Shown: positions 19,566 to 28,033 of the stretch, in pieces
Numbering within the stretch: the first letter of the stretch is position 1
How the letters are laid out: each line of letters begins with the position of its first letter
Origin: Paenibacillus glycanilyticus NBRC 16618
Lineage (GTDB): Bacteria; Bacillota; Bacilli; Paenibacillales; Paenibacillaceae
Reading direction: 5' to 3'
Assembly: GCF_004000805.1 (NCBI RefSeq)
Contig: NZ_BILY01000011.1
Span: 1-64,000 of the forward strand
Length of the DNA stretch: 64,000 nt
Program-made: the position numbers and the translations under genes
Notes under the pieces: model-generated
What the model was told of the DNA's origin: nothing
Databases searched by the model: none
What the model saw: the letters and a program-made list of their open reading frames with translations, nothing else

Positions 19566-19612
19566 CAAAAAAACAGGGGGCGACGGAAGTGCGGTTGTCG
19601 CTCCCTGTTTTC
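19566..19612 (-). terminator. Hairpin between mglB and mglA (attenuator or stabiliser)
   Basis: Stem AACAGGGAGCGAC / GTCGCCCCCTGTT with one unpaired base, read on the minus strand and followed by a seven-T run. It has the form of a rho-independent terminator inside the mglBAC operon. Partial termination or 3'-end protection here would make the binding protein more abundant than the ATPase and permease. Confidence 0.8.
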
Positions 19613-19657
19613 GTTTCGTTATTTTTATTTTTCTGAAGCTTGTTAGTGTCTATGCAA

Positions 19658-20674
19658 TTACTTAGCGGACTCTTGCGTTACTTTTTGGTAAGGAATCCAA
19701 ACGTATTTGCCATCAGTGATGTCGTAGCCCGTGTTTTCTTTGGTAGGAGTTTCGCCTGCTGCCAGAACCTTCATCAGCATAACCGTAGCTTTACCTTGGT
19801 TGTCGGCATCGTTCAGAACCGTACCAAGCATCGTGCCGTCTTTCAGGGCTTGCATTGCAGGGTCCGTTGCGTCAACGCCTACAACCGGCATTTTCTTGTC
19901 GCCTTTGAAGTAGCCTGCCGCTTTCAGAGCTTCGATTGCGCCGAGTGCCATGTCATCATTGTTTGCGATAACCGCTTCGATCTTGTCGCCATGGGAACCA
20001 AGGAAGGCTGCCATTTTCTCTTGACCTTTAACGCGGTCCCACATTGCCGTATCTTCAGCCAGCTTTTGAACCTTGATGCCTGCATCTTCGATCGCTTGAA
20101 CGGAGAACTTCGTGCGAAGCTCAGCGTCTTGGTGACCCGGTTCGCCCTTCAGCATGACGTATTGCAGAACGCCGTCGCCGTTTTTGTCCGCTTCAGGATG
20201 CGACTTCCAGTAGTCGGCGATGATTTCGCCTTCCATTGTGCCGGACTCTTCCGCTTTTGCGCCTACGAAGAACGCTTTGTCCCATTTTGCAAGGTCGTCG
20301 GCAAGCGGTTCGCGGTTAATGAACACGACTGGAATGTCGGCTTTTTGAGCTTTGTCGATAATAACGCCCGCTGCCGTACGGTCAACCGGGTTAATCGCCA
20401 TTGCTTTTACTTTTTTCGTGATGAACAAGTCAACTTTATCGTTTTGAGTCGGCTGGGAGTTTTGGCTGTCAACGATATCGACCTTAACGTTACCCTCAGC
20501 TGCTTTGCTGATCGAGTTCCGCACGCCGCTCATAAATGTATCGTCAAATTTGTAAATCGCTACGCCCGTTTTAGGAAGGCTTCCGCCGCCGGTGCCGCCG
20601 TTATTCGAGTTCGAGCAACCTGCTGCCGTAAGTGCCATTGCTCCCGCTACGAGAGCCACTGTCCATTTTTTCAT
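19658..20674 (-). CDS. mglB: Sugar-binding lipoprotein of the mgl transporter
   Basis: Extracellular solute receptor delivering sugar to MglAC. It has 338 residues with a lipoprotein signal and lipobox 'LTAAGCSN' (lipidated Cys about 20), followed by a Gly/Asn-rich linker and a Peripla_BP_4 domain with 'AINPVDRTAAGVIIDKA', 'NNDDMALGAIEALKAAG' and 'VGVDATDPAM', as in galactose-binding proteins. The ATG after GGGGGGTATT is chosen because it gives an intact signal peptide; 21 upstream codons lack a binding site. It is the first gene of mglBAC, with an AraC-type direct repeat 100-130 bases upstream. Confidence 0.92.
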   Translation of the reverse strand: MKKWTVALVAGAMALTAAGCSNSNNGGTGGGSLPKTGVAIYKFDDTFMSGVRNSISKAAEGNVKVDIVDSQNSQPTQNDKVDLFITKKVKAMAINPVDRTAAGVIIDKAQKADIPVVFINREPLADDLAKWDKAFFVGAKAEESGTMEGEIIADYWKSHPEADKNGDGVLQYVMLKGEPGHQDAELRTKFSVQAIEDAGIKVQKLAEDTAMWDRVKGQEKMAAFLGSHGDKIEAVIANNDDMALGAIEALKAAGYFKGDKKMPVVGVDATDPAMQALKDGTMLGTVLNDADNQGKATVMLMKVLAAGETPTKENTGYDITDGKYVWIPYQKVTQESAK

Positions 20675-20772
20675 CTCTGTAATACCCCCCGAGTGAATTA
20701 AGTAATGCGAGCTTGCCGTATTGCTTGCTTGCTGCATCCTTATTATGTCGAAATTTGAAATGGATTCGAATC

Positions 20773-20806
20773 TAATATTCTCATCTTTTTTATTAATATT
20801 CTCATC
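20773..20806 (-). promoter_or_regulatory. 13-nt direct repeat upstream of mglB, probable response-regulator site
   Basis: TAATATTCTCATC occurs identically at 20773-20785 and 20794-20806, a period of 21 bases or two DNA turns. AraC-type activators bind such direct repeats just upstream of a weak -35. A CATAAT (-10-like) with a poor -35 (TTCGAA) follows towards mglB. The response regulator encoded at 23553-25205 carries an AraC domain and is the natural candidate; binding is inferred. Confidence 0.65.
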
Positions 20807-20815
20807 AGTTTCTAA

Positions 20816-21799
20816 TCACTGAACGACAGGGAATAGAAGCTTCTGGTTATCCTTCCAGAACATGTTTTTCTTGTCGATCAGCTTGTTCTGAATTTCGACC
20901 CGGGACGGGACTTTATGACCAAGCGCGGCTTCCATTGCATATTTCATTCCGAGGTACCCCATACTGAAAGGGTTTTGCACGATAAGCTTTTGCAGCTGAT
21001 TCTCCTGCAGCAGCTCCAGCAGCTCCGGCGAGCTGTCAAAGCCGACAAGCTTAACCCGATTCCCCGCCTGCTCGTTCCTCAGCTCCATGGCAGTGCCAAT
21101 CGAAGCTTCCGTATTTAAAGCGATAATGCCGTCGAGGTGCCGCTTACGCAGCTCCTCTGCTACCGTCTGGCTGCAAATATCTTGTTCGCCGCCGCATGTC
21201 ACCTGGTCAACGATACGGATATTCGGGTATCTGGAGGCAGCATCAAGAATGCCTTGGGCTCTTAGCCTGCCGTTAATCCCCCCGGCTGCATGGGCGATAA
21301 TGGCGATATCACCTTGCCTTCCGAGCTGATCCGCCAATTCGCGGAGTGCTTGCCCGCCTGCCTCGTAGTTATCCATGCCGATATACGATCTCGTCTTCCC
21401 CGAAGTAAGCACGCTGTCGATGGCAATAACCGGTATATGCCGCTCTGCGGCTTCCTTCAGGAACGGAGCGAAAATCTCGTCATCGCTGGCGGCAAGCACG
21501 ATCGCATCGGGTTTTGTTGCAAGCGCCTGCCTAGCGGCTTGCATCTGCCCGTCGGCATCCGTTTCATCGTAAGAAGCGGTCGTGTACATCGTAATGCCGA
21601 ATTCCTTAACCGCCGCCTGGGCGCCAAGCATGACATTTTGCCAGTAATCACCTTCGCTTGAACGCAAAATAACTTGAATCGTTATATCCGAAGGTTTCTG
21701 TTTCCGTTCCAGAATTCCAGGGTTGAAAGCGGAAATAAGCAGAACGAGGGCTGTCACGGCGAGTAATATACTAGCAATCATCCGTTGTCTCCGGTTCAT
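20816..21799 (-). CDS. Membrane-anchored sugar-binding sensor protein
   Basis: 327 residues. One N-terminal hydrophobic segment (about 9-27) has no lipobox and no clear cleavage site, so the protein is probably anchored by an uncleaved helix. The rest is a Peripla_BP_4 domain ('IVLAASDDEIFAPFLKEAAER', 'GIIALNTEASIGTAMELRN', 'VGFDSSPELLELLQ'). It is the third gene of a translationally coupled cassette after the response regulator and sensor kinase (ATGA overlap). It resembles the XylFII-LytS-YesN arrangement, where a dedicated binding protein presents the sugar to the kinase rather than to a transporter. Confidence 0.83.
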   Translation of the reverse strand: MNRRQRMIASILLAVTALVLLISAFNPGILERKQKPSDITIQVILRSSEGDYWQNVMLGAQAAVKEFGITMYTTASYDETDADGQMQAARQALATKPDAIVLAASDDEIFAPFLKEAAERHIPVIAIDSVLTSGKTRSYIGMDNYEAGGQALRELADQLGRQGDIAIIAHAAGGINGRLRAQGILDAASRYPNIRIVDQVTCGGEQDICSQTVAEELRKRHLDGIIALNTEASIGTAMELRNEQAGNRVKLVGFDSSPELLELLQENQLQKLIVQNPFSMGYLGMKYAMEAALGHKVPSRVEIQNKLIDKKNMFWKDNQKLLFPVVQ

Positions 21800-23556
21800 T
21801 CTCCCTGCTCCCTCCCTTCCGCCTGCTTCAGTTCCATAGCCGGGAATCGAACCGTAACGGTTGTTCCTTCCTCAAGCTCGCTTTCGAAATGCAGGCCGTA
21901 AGCCTGACCGTAAAATAACCGAATCCGTTCCTGTACGTTCATCACGCCTACTCCCGAGCCCTTGGAGCTGGTCACATGGCCGGCATTGACCTGCTTCAGC
22001 CGCTCCTCGCTCATGCCAAGACCGTTATCACTTACTTCAATAACGATATCCTGGCCATCGAGCTTGGCAGACACCCGTATTTGGCCTTTGTCTACCGAAG
22101 GCTCGATGCCGTGGACAAGAGCGTTCTCGATAAGCGGTTGAACGATTAGCTTCAGAGTGGCGTAACGCAAGACGGCGTCTTCGGCCTCAATGGAAAAATC
22201 AAATTTGTTCTTAAACCTCATTTGCTGAATAACGAGGTAATTCCGGGCATGCTCAAGCTCATCGGCGATTGCAATGACGCTTTTCCCTTTGCCGAGACTA
22301 ATCCGGAACAGCTTCGATAAAGAAGTGATCATCGTGGTCACTTCTTCGTTCTTGTTCATCCCTACCATGCGAACAACCGAATTAAGCGTATTGTATAGAA
22401 AATGTGGATTAATCTGGGCTTGCAAAGCCTCAAGCTCATAGGTGCGTTTGCTTTCCTGCTCCGTCACGATCTGCCTCATCAGCTTCTTGATCGTGCCAAT
22501 CATGATGTTAAACCGGTCGGCCAGCTGCCGGACTTCAAGCGGACCTTCGCCAACGGCCGTCTGTTCAAAGTTGCCGTGCTCCACATTTTTCATGGACAGC
22601 TCAAGCTGCTTGATGGGCTTGGATATCCGCCGCGAGACGATGCTCGTGAGCAGCACAACAATCAGAATTAATGCAAGAAGGAGCTGAAACATGGATCTGT
22701 TCAGCTCCGAAATGGAAGTCATGGCTTCATCCTTGTAGGACACGCCTACAACCTTCCAGCCTACGTTGCCGATTGTCTGAACACTGATGATTTTGGTAGC
22801 GCTGGAGGTTTTGTCGATAAAGCTGCCATACGTATGTTTGAGCGCGAGCTCAACGTTCTCGTTTTTCAATCCGGCATAAATAAGCTGCAGCTGGGGGTGA
22901 TAAACAATATTGCCCGCCGACTCATCCAGAATGTAGACATAACCTTTCTCGCCGAGACTAACTCTGTCGGACAGCTCGTCTATCGTGTTGAAGTTAACGT
23001 CAAGCAGCAGAACGCCTTGGATCGGCTTGCCGTTATGAATCATCGTAATACTCTTGCTAAGCGAAACGACCCATCTGAACTGCTCCTTATACAGATTTTG
23101 CACATGCGGCAGCGAGATGGACAAATGGTTGGGCGTATCCAGCGCGCTTTGGAACCAGCTTTCCGTTGTGACGTCCAGAGCGCTCTTCATCGTAACGTCG
23201 GGCAGGTCCATGACAAGCTGCCCTTTGTCATCGAACAAAGCAAGGGATACCGTATCCGCGCGGGTAGACATCATCGTCGCCAGCTGGCGGTGGAGACTCT
23301 GCGAGTCCACGTCGCCGCTTTGCGTAATCGTGTGGTACATCATGTTGAATAGATCAGATGTCGCCTGCACGTTATTTTCCAGGCTGTAGCTGACCTGGTC
23401 GACAATCTGCTGGGAATTGCGGAAGGCGTTCTCCTCCGCCGTTGTGGCAAACCGGCTGTACAGCACCGTGCTTACGACAACGATAATAAAGACCGAGAAC
23501 AGGATGAGGGAGACCGATAAAATGTATTGAATGCTTCTGCTATTCCCGTTTTTCAT
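21796..23556 (-). CDS. Sensor histidine kinase, YesM family
   Basis: 586 residues. TM1 is at about 11-31, followed by an extracellular dCache-like region (35-280), TM2 at about 285-305, HAMP (305-360, 'RRISKPIKQLELSMKNV'), a His_kinase domain with phosphoacceptor His in 'QINPHFLYNTLNSV', and a GHKL ATPase with 'LIVQPLIENALVHGIE' and 'SDNGLGMS'. It pairs with the response regulator upstream and is coupled to the sensor protein downstream by ATGA overlaps at both ends. It probably senses sugar through that protein. Confidence 0.92.
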   Translation of the reverse strand: MKNGNSRSIQYILSVSLILFSVFIIVVVSTVLYSRFATTAEENAFRNSQQIVDQVSYSLENNVQATSDLFNMMYHTITQSGDVDSQSLHRQLATMMSTRADTVSLALFDDKGQLVMDLPDVTMKSALDVTTESWFQSALDTPNHLSISLPHVQNLYKEQFRWVVSLSKSITMIHNGKPIQGVLLLDVNFNTIDELSDRVSLGEKGYVYILDESAGNIVYHPQLQLIYAGLKNENVELALKHTYGSFIDKTSSATKIISVQTIGNVGWKVVGVSYKDEAMTSISELNRSMFQLLLALILIVVLLTSIVSRRISKPIKQLELSMKNVEHGNFEQTAVGEGPLEVRQLADRFNIMIGTIKKLMRQIVTEQESKRTYELEALQAQINPHFLYNTLNSVVRMVGMNKNEEVTTMITSLSKLFRISLGKGKSVIAIADELEHARNYLVIQQMRFKNKFDFSIEAEDAVLRYATLKLIVQPLIENALVHGIEPSVDKGQIRVSAKLDGQDIVIEVSDNGLGMSEERLKQVNAGHVTSSKGSGVGVMNVQERIRLFYGQAYGLHFESELEEGTTVTVRFPAMELKQAEGREQGE

Positions 23557-25205
23557 CTGGACGACTCCGCTAAGCCGCTGCGGTATTCCTTGGCGGATAC
23601 TCCCGCGTACTTCTTAAAGCAAAGACTGAAATAGTTCGGATCGGCAAAGCCAACCTTCTCCGCGATCTCGAAGGTTTTCAGCTCCGTCGTTCTTAGATAT
23701 TCCTTCGCCGCTTCCATGCGCAGCTGCAGCAGGTATGCGCCGTAGGTCATCTTCACTTCCTTCTTGAACAAGCTGCTGAAATAGCCCGTGCTAATATGAA
23801 GATGCGCGCAGACAACGTTTATCGAGAGCTCACGGTCGTTGAAATGGCTTCTCGTGAATTGAATCGCTTCCTCTACGATATGCTTGTACGAATGCTGCCT
23901 CCGGCTCGCAATTCGGCTTCTTACTTTGCCGCAAAGATCGGTGAACCAGGCTTTGGTTTCATTAAGCGTATTCAGCTTCTGATATTGATCCAATATGCCC
24001 ACCGCAAAGATAGGGTCGTTGTCTTTGCCGTCGTCGATCATTTTGGACAGCTTGATAATAGCCGTTACCATCTCGAGCAAATAATGCTCGAAGTTATGCA
24101 CCGGTACCGGCGCCTGCACGCGCGAGAGATCGTCAAACAGCTCATCGATGACATCGGCCAGCTCCTGCTCCGTTCCCACCTTGATGGACCGGACCAGGTT
24201 CTGTTCTTTCCATTCGTCAAAGATCAGCTTCTCCTGCACGCGCTCTTCCATATCGTCGATGCAAATAATTTGATTAATCCCGAGAATTCTGCGGTAATCA
24301 AGCGCCACCTCTGCCGCCTCATACGAATACTTCAGGCTGCGGATATCCCGAGTGAACGTCCCGACTCCAATCATGACGGGGAGCTTCAGAAATCTTTCGA
24401 TGCTCTGCAAAATTTCCTTCAGTACATCCTGGGTCGCTTCCATCACTTCATCGTCCCGGCCATCCGGACTAACCGTAAACAGGACAACCTGATCCTGGTG
24501 GATAAATACTTTGCCCAGCTTATGTCTTGTCCAAATCTCACCCGCAATGTTCGCAATGGAGAATAATTTCAGATCAAGGTCCTTTATGGAGGAGACGGCA
24601 TGAAGAGGATCAAGCTCCTCCTCCGGCTTGTCCGAATGAAGAACGGAGATCACCGATACGACATAACCTTCTCCGTCCAGCTCCATTCCGTATTTCTCCG
24701 CTTTCTCTCGGATGCTTGCTAACGACTGATGGCGGGTAATCAAGGAAGAAAGGAATTTTTCCCGGACAATCGGCAAGGTCATGCGGTAATGCTCCCGCAG
24801 AAGCTCGACGTTGTTCCGCATCTCCCTTTCTTCATCCATCCTCTGCTTCACTTGAAGCACCGTTTCAGTCAATTGGCTCCCCGAAAAAGGTTTCAGCAGG
24901 TAGTTTTCCACTTGCAAATTAATGGCCTGCTTGGCATATTCGAATTCGTCATGCCCCGTCAGAATGACGACGCGGGTAATCGGATACATTTTTTTCACCC
25001 AATCGGCAAGCTCGAGGCCGTTCATATAGGGCATGCTAATATCGGTAATGAGCACATCCGGCTCCATTTTTTCTATAAGCTCTATCGCTTCTTTCCCGTT
25101 CCCGGCGGTTCTAACCTCGGAGAAGCCGCAGCTCTCCCAGTCAATCTCCATCATTAGACCTTCCGTTACTTCCGGTTCGTCATCAACGAGCAGCAATTTA
25201 TACAT
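23553..25205 (-). CDS. Response regulator with AraC-type DNA-binding domain (YesN family)
   Basis: 550 residues: receiver domain (1-120) with acidic pair Asp9/Asp10, phosphoacceptor Asp55 in 'LITDISMP' and Lys in 'LLKPF'; a long middle region of the YesN type; and a C-terminal AraC double HTH ('LSINVVCAHLHISTGYFSSLFKKEV', 'IAEKVGFADPNYFSLCFKKY'). The start is 'MYKLLLVDDE' after GGGAGAA. It heads the sensory cassette and is expected to activate mglBAC through the direct repeat at 20773-20806. Confidence 0.92.
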   Translation of the reverse strand: MYKLLLVDDEPEVTEGLMMEIDWESCGFSEVRTAGNGKEAIELIEKMEPDVLITDISMPYMNGLELADWVKKMYPITRVVILTGHDEFEYAKQAINLQVENYLLKPFSGSQLTETVLQVKQRMDEEREMRNNVELLREHYRMTLPIVREKFLSSLITRHQSLASIREKAEKYGMELDGEGYVVSVISVLHSDKPEEELDPLHAVSSIKDLDLKLFSIANIAGEIWTRHKLGKVFIHQDQVVLFTVSPDGRDDEVMEATQDVLKEILQSIERFLKLPVMIGVGTFTRDIRSLKYSYEAAEVALDYRRILGINQIICIDDMEERVQEKLIFDEWKEQNLVRSIKVGTEQELADVIDELFDDLSRVQAPVPVHNFEHYLLEMVTAIIKLSKMIDDGKDNDPIFAVGILDQYQKLNTLNETKAWFTDLCGKVRSRIASRRQHSYKHIVEEAIQFTRSHFNDRELSINVVCAHLHISTGYFSSLFKKEVKMTYGAYLLQLRMEAAKEYLRTTELKTFEIAEKVGFADPNYFSLCFKKYAGVSAKEYRSGLAESSR

Positions 25206-25433
25206 GATGTCTGTTTCTCCCTTCATCAAACCAGTACTCATTTTGCCACAAATAAAAAGACGATAACATTAAATTTGTCGAAAATTGTAGGCAGTTAGAG
25301 CGTAATGACCATAATAAGCCTTATTTGCTCTGTTTTACAAGCATTTACGGCCTTTCGCGGCTTCTGCTCTTGTAGCCAAGGTTTGTCCGATATGATAAAC
25401 TCAAAGGTATGACATTACATGGGAGGGACTAGC

Positions 25434-27119
25434 ATGGCGCCTAAGAAAATGAGATCAGACATGATTAAAAAAGGATTTGACCGCGCACCTCACCGCAGTC
25501 TTCTGCGGGCAGCAGGCGTAAAAGAAGAAGATTTCGGCAAACCGTTTATTGCGGTTTGTAACTCTTATATCGATATTATTCCAGGTCATGTCCATTTGCA
25601 GGAGTTCGGCAAACTGGTTAAAGAAGCAATTCGCGAAGCGGGCGGCGTGCCGTTCGAATTCAACACAATCGGCGTAGACGACGGTATCGCGATGGGTCAC
25701 ATCGGGATGCGTTATTCCCTTGCCAGCCGCGAGATTATTGCGGACTCCATAGAAACAGTAGTTAACGCTCACTGGTTCGACGGAATGGTCTGCATTCCTA
25801 ACTGCGACAAAATTACGCCTGGCATGATGATGGGTGCCCTTCGCGTAAACATCCCAACCATGCTCGTAAGCGGCGGACCAATGAAAGCCGGCAGAACTTC
25901 TGACGGCCGTGCAATCTCCCTGACTAGCGTATTTGAAGGCGTTGGCCAATATATCGCTGGTAAGATTGATGAAGTAGGTCTTACTGAACTAGAACAATTC
26001 GGTTGTCCGACTTGCGGATCTTGCTCCGGAATGTTCACAGCTAACTCCATGAACTGTCTTGCGGAAGGCCTTGGCCTTGCAATGCCAGGTAACGGTACGA
26101 TTCTTGCTGTATCGCCTGAGCGTAAAGAGTTCGTTAAAGAATCGGCTCGCCAGCTGATGAAACTGATCGAACTTGGCATTAAACCGCGTGACATTGTTAC
26201 AAAAGAAACTATCGACAACGCATTTGCTCTTGATATGGCTTTGGGCGGTTCAACTAATACCGTTCTACACACGCTTGCAATTGCGCATGAAGCTGGTATA
26301 GAATACCCAATCGAACGCATCAATGAAATTGCAGAACGCGTTCCGCATCTTGCGAAAATTGCTCCAGCATCCGATTACCATATCGAAGATGTTCATGTTG
26401 CAGGCGGCGTAAGCGCTGTTCTTAATGAGCTGCTCAAAAAAGATGGCGCATTGGATGGCACGCGTTTAACGGTTACTGGTAAAACACTTCGCGAGAATGT
26501 TGAAGGCTGTGAAATTCTAGATACCGATGTTCTCCGTACGATCGATAACCCGCATAGCGAACGCGGCGGCTTGGCTGTATTGTTCGGCAACCTGGCTCCA
26601 GGCGGCTCGATCGTTAAAGTCGGCGCTATTGACAAATCGGTTGGCGGCTACCATAAAGGTCCTGCAATCTGCTTTGACTCCCAAGACGATGCACTGGCTG
26701 GCATCGCCGGCGGCAAAGTGAAAGAAGGTCATGTTGTCGTAATCCGCTACGAAGGTCCTAAAGGCGGTCCTGGCATGCCAGAGATGCTTGCTCCAACTTC
26801 GCAAATCGTTGGTATGGGTCTTGGCACTAAAGTCGGCCTGATCACCGACGGTCGTTTCTCCGGCGCATCCCGCGGCATCAGTATCGGCCACGTTTCTCCT
26901 GAAGCGGCGGAAGGCGGCCCGATCGCCTTCGTTCAAGACGGCGACATCATTGAGCTTGATATGAACAATCGTGGAATTAACCTGTTGATCAGCGACGAAG
27001 AAATGGAAAAACGCCGCGCCGCATGGCCTGGCTTTGAACCAAAAATCAAACGCGGCTACCTGGCTCGCTACTCGCACCTCGTTACGAATGCAAGTACGGG
27101 CGGCGTAATGAAGATGTAG
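25434..27119 (+). CDS. ilvD: Dihydroxy-acid dehydratase
   Basis: Dehydrates 2,3-dihydroxy-isovalerate and 2,3-dihydroxy-3-methylvalerate in branched-chain amino acid synthesis. The 561-residue protein has the iron-sulfur ligand motifs '[12 protein letters not shown]' (Cys42), '[11 protein letters not shown]' (Cys124) and '[14 protein letters not shown]' (Cys194/Cys197), and the substrate loop '[20 protein letters not shown]'. The start is the ATG after GGGAGGG; the frame begins five codons earlier without a site. It stands alone rather than in an ilvBNC-leu operon. The 228-base upstream gap has a TATGAT at about 25392 as a possible -10. Confidence 0.97.
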   Translation: MAPKKMRSDMIKKGFDRAPHRSLLRAAGVKEEDFGKPFIAVCNSYIDIIPGHVHLQEFGKLVKEAIREAGGVPFEFNTIGVDDGIAMGHIGMRYSLASREIIADSIETVVNAHWFDGMVCIPNCDKITPGMMMGALRVNIPTMLVSGGPMKAGRTSDGRAISLTSVFEGVGQYIAGKIDEVGLTELEQFGCPTCGSCSGMFTANSMNCLAEGLGLAMPGNGTILAVSPERKEFVKESARQLMKLIELGIKPRDIVTKETIDNAFALDMALGGSTNTVLHTLAIAHEAGIEYPIERINEIAERVPHLAKIAPASDYHIEDVHVAGGVSAVLNELLKKDGALDGTRLTVTGKTLRENVEGCEILDTDVLRTIDNPHSERGGLAVLFGNLAPGGSIVKVGAIDKSVGGYHKGPAICFDSQDDALAGIAGGKVKEGHVVVIRYEGPKGGPGMPEMLAPTSQIVGMGLGTKVGLITDGRFSGASRGISIGHVSPEAAEGGPIAFVQDGDIIELDMNNRGINLLISDEEMEKRRAAWPGFEPKIKRGYLARYSHLVTNASTGGVMKM

Positions 27120-27136
27120 TTCGCAGAATTAGAGTT

Positions 27137-27168
27137 GAGCAGCTCCTTTGGGGGCTGCTTTTTTTGTT
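27137..27168 (+). terminator. ilvD terminator
   Basis: Stem AGCAGCTCC / GGGGCTGCT (27138-27146 with 27151-27159, one G-T pair) followed by TTTTTTT, 18 bases after the ilvD stop codon. Confidence 0.88.
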
Positions 27169-27194
27169 TTATGTGGGATGTACAGCAGCACTCC

Positions 27195-27313
27195 GCAGAC
27201 GTATATCTCTTCCAATCGCTGTTGGTTCCGGATTCCTCTGATTCAACTATTAGCAAAGTTGGAATCCGGCAACCAAAGGCGAACGCTTCGCTTCTCCAGA
27301 GATATACGTCTGC
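27195..27313 (+). repeat. Nested-hairpin repeat, copy 2
   Basis: Outer arms GCAGACGTATATCTC and GAGATATACGTCTGC pair perfectly over 15 bases. Inside are the conserved TTCCAATCGCTGTTG, an inner stem around TTCCGGATTCC / GGAATCCGG, and the conserved CAAAGGCGAACGCTTCGCT-type right motif. It lies 25 bases after the ilvD terminator. Confidence 0.82.
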
Positions 27314-27388
27314 TCCATTGGAGCAAACGACAGCAGCAGAGGCGACGTCGCTGACTCCATTCTGCTCCTTTTGGGGAGGAATGGAATG

Positions 27389-27466
27389 CACCTGTGCCTG
27401 ATGAACCCGGCACAGGTGAAAGTTTGGCTGACAGCTTTTTAAGCTGTCGCGCCTCCCTGTCGGGAG
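27389..27466. repeat. Cluster of three perfect hairpins
   Basis: CACCTGTGCC / GGCACAGGTG (10 bp, 27389-27398 with 27409-27418), GACAGCTT / AAGCTGTC (8 bp, loop TTT, 27430-27448) and CTCCC / GGGAG (27453-27466) follow one another with gaps of 5-11 bases. None has a T tract, so they are not ordinary terminators. There is no coding frame. Transcription is not demonstrated. Confidence 0.6.
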
Positions 27467-27472
27467 AAGCAA

Positions 27473-27561
27473 CCTAATCCAAACCTAAACCAAACCTAAA
27501 CCTAAAACCTAAACCTAAACCTAAACCTAAACCTAAACCATACCTAAACCATACCTAAACC
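27473..27561. repeat. CCTAAA microsatellite (telomere-like)
   Basis: About ten units of CCTAAA or one-base variants in roughly 90 bases, ending in two CCATACCTAAA variants. No gene is present in it or in the C-rich 27562-27777 stretch that follows. Period-6 tracts of this purity are uncommon in bacterial chromosomes. Confidence 0.85.
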
Positions 27562-27777
27562 AAATACCCCAACCACCCAAACATCCCAACACCTTACTAA
27601 GACCAAAGCTATCCACGTTCCAAGCAACATTTGCATCAAATCTTCTAATTTCAAGCTGATTCACTACAATTGCAGATACCGTCCTCCCCCTATCTACAAA
27701 TTAACCTGTTAAGAGCAGCATCTCCACAACGTTTACATAGGACACATCAACCTACTCGGCTACCTTCTCTCCCATTG

Positions 27778-27979
27778 CTTAACGATGTGCGGCATCGTTA
27801 AGGTGATTCAAATTGGCGTGAATAAGCGGCTTAACGATATGGCATATCGTTAGGAAGGCGGGATGTCGGGGATTTTCGCAGAAACAGCTGATTTCGGGCT
27901 GGCCTTACGATGTGCGGCATCGTTAAGGTGGTTCAGTATGGTGGGAATGAATGGCTTAACGATATGGCATATCGTTAAG
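27778..27979. repeat. Tandem pair of TTAACGAT palindromes (REP-like)
   Basis: Four palindromes with the same arms CTTAACGAT / ATCGTTAAG: P1 27778-27802 and P3 27903-27928 have loop region GTGCGGC; P2 27830-27853 and P4 27955-27979 have ATGGCAT. P1-P2 and P3-P4 form two units exactly 125 bases apart, with diverged but alignable spacers. Arms are better conserved than spacers, as in REP/BIME-type elements. Non-coding. Confidence 0.85.
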
Positions 27980-27991
27980 CTAGAAGAGGGA

Positions 27992-28026
27992 TAAAAAAGC
28001 CTGGCAGTCGTTGACCGCCAGGCTTT
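27992..28026 (-). terminator. Terminator of the deacetylase gene
   Basis: Stem AAGCCTGGC / GCCAGGCTT (27997-28005 with 28017-28025); on the minus strand it is followed by a six-T run. It lies just past the deacetylase stop codon. Confidence 0.88.
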
Positions 28027-28033
28027 GTTTAGT

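Noticed and set aside
19640-20701. 353-codon open frame on the plus strand
   Set aside because: Antisense shadow of mglB; Phe/Arg/Cys-rich with no binding site.
27389-27418. Possible SAM-I riboswitch fragment (TGATGAACCCGGC)
   Set aside because: The kink-turn and core helices of SAM-I are absent, the stem is a simple perfect palindrome, and no methionine-related gene follows.
27473-27979. Possible CRISPR array
   Set aside because: The CCTAAA tract has no spacers, and the four palindromes have only two units with related, not unique, spacers; no cas genes are nearby.
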